64,000 nucleotides of DNA, from positions 3,947,001 to 4,011,000 of the forward strand of contig NZ_CP116346.1 of assembly GCF_030254645.1 (NCBI RefSeq), in the 5' to 3' direction. Shown in pieces: positions 61,884 to 64,000 of this stretch. The notes beneath the pieces were generated by a model. It was given only the letters and a program-made list of their open reading frames with translations. It was not told where the DNA came from and did not search any database. The position numbers and the translations under genes were made by a program. Source of the stretch: Paucibacter sediminis (GTDB lineage: Bacteria > Pseudomonadota > Gammaproteobacteria > Burkholderiales > Burkholderiaceae_C). The stretch's first letter is position 1. Each line of letters starts with the position of its first letter.

Positions 61884-62204
61884 TCAGCCGAACATGCTGT
61901 CCAGCGCCGCCTGCATGGACTGGCGGTGCTGGCTCTGGCGCTCGAGGTCCTCGTCGGGCAGGGCGGCGAGTATGCAGCCGCGCAGCAGCCAGAGCTCGAT
62001 CGGTTCGCAGGCCTGGCGCACCAGGTGCTGCAGTTCGGCACCGCGCTCGCCCGGCAGTTCGGCGGCGGCGCGCATGAAGCTGAGTTTCAGGTCCACGAAG
62101 GCGCGGCGTGCGGCGATGCGGCCGCGCCGCTCGCCGGGCTGGCCCGCCGAGGCATAGGCCCAGGGCGGCAGAAAGCCGGGAATCTCGCGCAGCGTCAGTT
62201 GCAC
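61884..62204 (-). CDS. Hypothetical protein, overlaps upstream gene
   Basis: The likely start is GTG 62204, giving 106 residues (VQLTLREIPGFLPPWAYASA onward), overlapping the stop of the upstream gene by 10 bp. The rest is mainly helical (RAFVDLKLSFMRAAAELPGE, EPIELWLLRGCILAALPDED). Translational coupling would explain the overlap. The frame is open up to 62303, but that part mirrors the upstream gene in another frame. I do not recognise the family. Confidence 0.6.
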   Translation of the reverse strand: MQLTLREIPGFLPPWAYASAGQPGERRGRIAARRAFVDLKLSFMRAAAELPGERGAELQHLVRQACEPIELWLLRGCILAALPDEDLERQSQHRQSMQAALDSMFG

Positions 62205-62659
62205 GGCCGGCCCCCGCGCCGCTCGGCGCCGCGGCGGTTCACCGCCACCGGCTTGAACGGGAAATGCCGGTTCAGCCGCGCCAGGCGCTGCTCGGCCTCC
62301 CATTGGCTGTGGCTGCGCGCCACTTGGGTGTAGATGCCGGCGCGCAGATGCCAGAAGTCGCGCAGGCTGCGGCTGCGCATGACGCTGCGCTTGAGCTCCT
62401 GCACGCCCGGGCCGTCCGCATCCAGATCGTCCAGGCAGGCCAGGAAGGCCGCGCGCAGCTCGGGCAGCTTGCCCAGCGAGGACTGCGTCGAGCCCCAGGG
62501 GTCGGCGTCACCGGGCAGCCAGCGCAGCAGGCTTTGCAAGATCGAATCATGCGAGCGCCGCGCCGGCGGGCTCGCCGTCACGCCGGCAAACGCGGTCATG
62601 GCTTCGCCCAACGCATCGGTATCGCTGCGCACCCAACGAGAGAAAATCGCATTGATCAT
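62195..62659 (-). CDS. Hypothetical protein, 154 residues
   Basis: The product begins MINAIFSRWVRSDTDALGEA and is largely helical (LPELRAAFLACLDDLDADGP, SVMRSRSLRDFWHLRAGIYT), ending in a basic tail (VNRRGAERRGG). No signal peptide or membrane segment is seen. It pairs with the overlapping gene at 61884, so the two may work together, but no known domain helps. It is divergent from the DUF616-like gene across 215 bp, which hold a small hairpin (CCACCC with GGGTGG near 62686-62703) and the 62722 motif. Confidence 0.6.
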   Translation of the reverse strand: MINAIFSRWVRSDTDALGEAMTAFAGVTASPPARRSHDSILQSLLRWLPGDADPWGSTQSSLGKLPELRAAFLACLDDLDADGPGVQELKRSVMRSRSLRDFWHLRAGIYTQVARSHSQWEAEQRLARLNRHFPFKPVAVNRRGAERRGGRPCN

Positions 62660-62721
62660 GTTCGGGATTCTTGTGGTGACGCGCCACCCTCCTCCGGGTG
62701 GGGCTCGTCAGGATTTTGAGC

Positions 62722-62737
62722 AGGGTCAGGTCTTGCT
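62722..62737 (-). repeat. Dispersed 16-bp motif, 14 of 16 match, intergenic
   Basis: In minus-strand reading AGCAAGACCTGACCCT differs from the 7782 copy only at the first and last base. It is the clearest copy outside a gene, in the divergent spacer between the 154-residue hypothetical and the DUF616-like gene. Confidence 0.4.
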
Positions 62738-62874
62738 GATGCGATGAAATGGGCCGCCCGGGCCGCGCAGTACGGGGCCTGATCAGGGAAGTCCCGCATT
62801 CAGAAGCAAAGATGCCCGTTCCTCGGGGTGCAAATCCAGCGCTTCGGCGCCGCGCCGCCGCCTAATATGCGCGC

Positions 62875-64000
62875 ATGAGTTCGAACACCTCACGCACGCG
62901 CCTGGTCGTCTATACCGTGTTGACCGGATCCAAGGAGGCGCTGGGCAACCCGCTGGCGCAGCTGCCGCCGGATGCCAGCTCAGACCTGGACATCGATTTC
63001 GTCTGCTTCACCGACAACCGCGCACTGAGCTCGCCGGTCTGGAGCTTCCGCTACCTCGACCGCCTGCCGCTGCCGCCCGAGAAGGCGTCGCGCCGGCCCA
63101 AGGCGATGCCGCAGGACTATCTGCCCGAGTGGGAGTACAGCCTCTACATCGACAACATCGTGCTGTTCAAGCGCCTGCCGCAGGCGGCGGACCTGCGCAC
63201 CGAGCGGCCCTACCTGTTCAAGCTCTTCAAGCACCCGACGCGCAGCAACCCCCTGCAGGAGGCCGAGGCGATCCTGCAGATCGGCTACGAGAAGGCCGAG
63301 CGCGTGGCCGCCCAGCTGGACTTCTACGCCAAGCTGATGCCGCTGGAGGAGATCACGCCGCTGAGCACCTGCACGGTGATGCTGCGCCAGCATGGCCATG
63401 CGCAGGTGCAGGGTTTTGGGCGCACCTGGTGGGAGCAGATCCTGAACTTCTGCAAGCGCGACCAGATGTCCTTCGACTTCTCGCTCAAGTCCAGCGGCGC
63501 CGCGGTGGAGTATTTCCCGGGCACCATGGGCGACAGCGAGCTGGTCTACAAGACCGTCAACATGCATGCCGGCCGCGTGCTGGCCAATTTCGACCCGGTG
63601 CGCTACGGCTGGATGCATCGCGACGACCCCGAGGCAAGACGTGACCCCCGGGCGCATTACCTGAAGGCCGGCCAGCACACCGGCCAGGACTATGCGGCGC
63701 GTTCCGAGCTGCTGGAATTTCTCAGCTACCGCTATGGCTCCAGCCTGGGCAACCAGGTGGCGCCGCGGCGCAATCTGGCCGCGCCGCTACAGCTGCTGTT
63801 GCAACCCTACCGGTTGGAGGCGCAGGGCCGCATGCTGATCGTGCGCGTGCTGGCCGAGGGCGAAACCGCCTTCGACGCCGCCGAGGCCGGCCAGGCCGAG
63901 GTCGTGCTGGCGACCTTCATGGGCGCCAAGTACGAGGGCGTGCGCCTGGAGCTGACGAGCGCCCAGCTCGCCTCCGGCACGATCCGCCTGCAGCCCGACG
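62875..64000 (+). CDS. DUF616-like putative glycosyltransferase, 3' end outside window
   Basis: The frame is open from ATG 62875 to the window edge, giving 375 visible residues. The start RLVVYTVLTGSKEALGNPLA, FVCFTDNRALSSPVW and KAMPQDYLPEWEYSLYIDN match the DUF616 family, where the last motif resembles the DxD region of sugar-nucleotide enzymes (here YIDN). A C-terminal part (about 285-375) looks like a separate beta-rich domain (LIVRVLAEGETAFDAAEAGQ). The substrate is unknown. The copy of the 16-bp motif at 63633 falls between these two parts. Confidence 0.7.
   Translation, partial: MSSNTSRTRLVVYTVLTGSKEALGNPLAQLPPDASSDLDIDFVCFTDNRALSSPVWSFRYLDRLPLPPEKASRRPKAMPQDYLPEWEYSLYIDNIVLFKRLPQAADLRTERPYLFKLFKHPTRSNPLQEAEAILQIGYEKAERVAAQLDFYAKLMPLEEITPLSTCTVMLRQHGHAQVQGFGRTWWEQILNFCKRDQMSFDFSLKSSGAAVEYFPGTMGDSELVYKTVNMHAGRVLANFDPVRYGWMHRDDPEARRDPRAHYLKAGQHTGQDYAARSELLEFLSYRYGSSLGNQVAPRRNLAAPLQLLLQPYRLEAQGRMLIVRVLAEGETAFDAAEAGQAEVVLATFMGAKYEGVRLELTSAQLASGTIRLQPD
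63633..63648 (+). repeat. Dispersed 16-bp motif, 15 of 16 match
   Basis: GGCAAGACGTGACCCC differs from the 7782 copy by one base. It lies in the DUF616-like gene in codons for EARRDPRAHY, near the junction of its two apparent domains. Confidence 0.4.

Overview
The window is about 64 kb of very GC-rich chromosomal DNA, nearly filled with genes and with no rRNA, tRNA, CRISPR array or insertion sequence that I could see. Gene content and order point to a betaproteobacterium of the order Burkholderiales, probably near Roseateles, Paucibacter or Rubrivivax (inference): a GntR regulator beside sdhCDAB-sdhE-gltA with divergent mdh, a large 180-kDa-class NAD-glutamate dehydrogenase, and a sigma-28 promoter showing a flagellated cell.

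Left part (1-20.2 kb). A truncated, exported amidohydrolase-like protein that lacks the HxH metal motif is followed by a degenerate PAS-GGDEF protein and a lone 99-residue flagellar rod-like protein behind a consensus FliA promoter. Then come cpdB (periplasmic nucleotide hydrolysis), a three-gene branched-chain 2-oxoacid dehydrogenase operon (E1alpha, E1beta, E2, with no E3), trhP/yegQ, gdhB, and a 1685-residue kinase-like/ATPase/GAF/GGDEF signalling giant.

Accessory part (20.2-28.8 kb). A PNPOx-family protein lies divergent to a MocR regulator. Next is a TetR-controlled, apparently imported operon: SDR, exported alpha/beta hydrolase, cytosolic alpha/beta hydrolase, SCP2-like protein, old yellow enzyme and MDR-type reductase. 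It looks like a small catabolic or detoxification pathway for a hydrophobic ester or enone; the substrate is unknown.

TCA supercluster (28.7-41.2 kb). On the minus strand a VapBC-like toxin-antitoxin pair lies only 40 bp upstream of acnB, so aconitase may be read from the toxin-antitoxin promoter. A secreted hypothetical protein, a CitE-like lyase and mdh follow upstream. A divergent GntR gene leads into sdhC-sdhD-sdhA-sdhB-sdhE-gltA on the plus strand. Several inverted repeats lie at the control points.

Right part (41.2-64 kb). A LacI regulator with a perfect 16-bp operator heads a nucleoside-salvage operon (ribokinase, nucleoside hydrolase, purine-type deaminase). It is followed by a methyltransferase, purL, a luciferase-like oxidoreductase, an orphan CHASE-PAS-PAS histidine kinase, a DegP-like protease, a DUF1624-type membrane protein, a lipoprotein GDPD with an EF-hand-like loop, rlmB, upp, a D-2-hydroxyacid dehydrogenase with a split chromate-transporter pair, a DUF1993 protein, two hypotheticals and a truncated DUF616-like protein. 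Near-identical 16-bp motifs related to GGCAAGACCTGACCCC recur through the window and are not explained by the genes.
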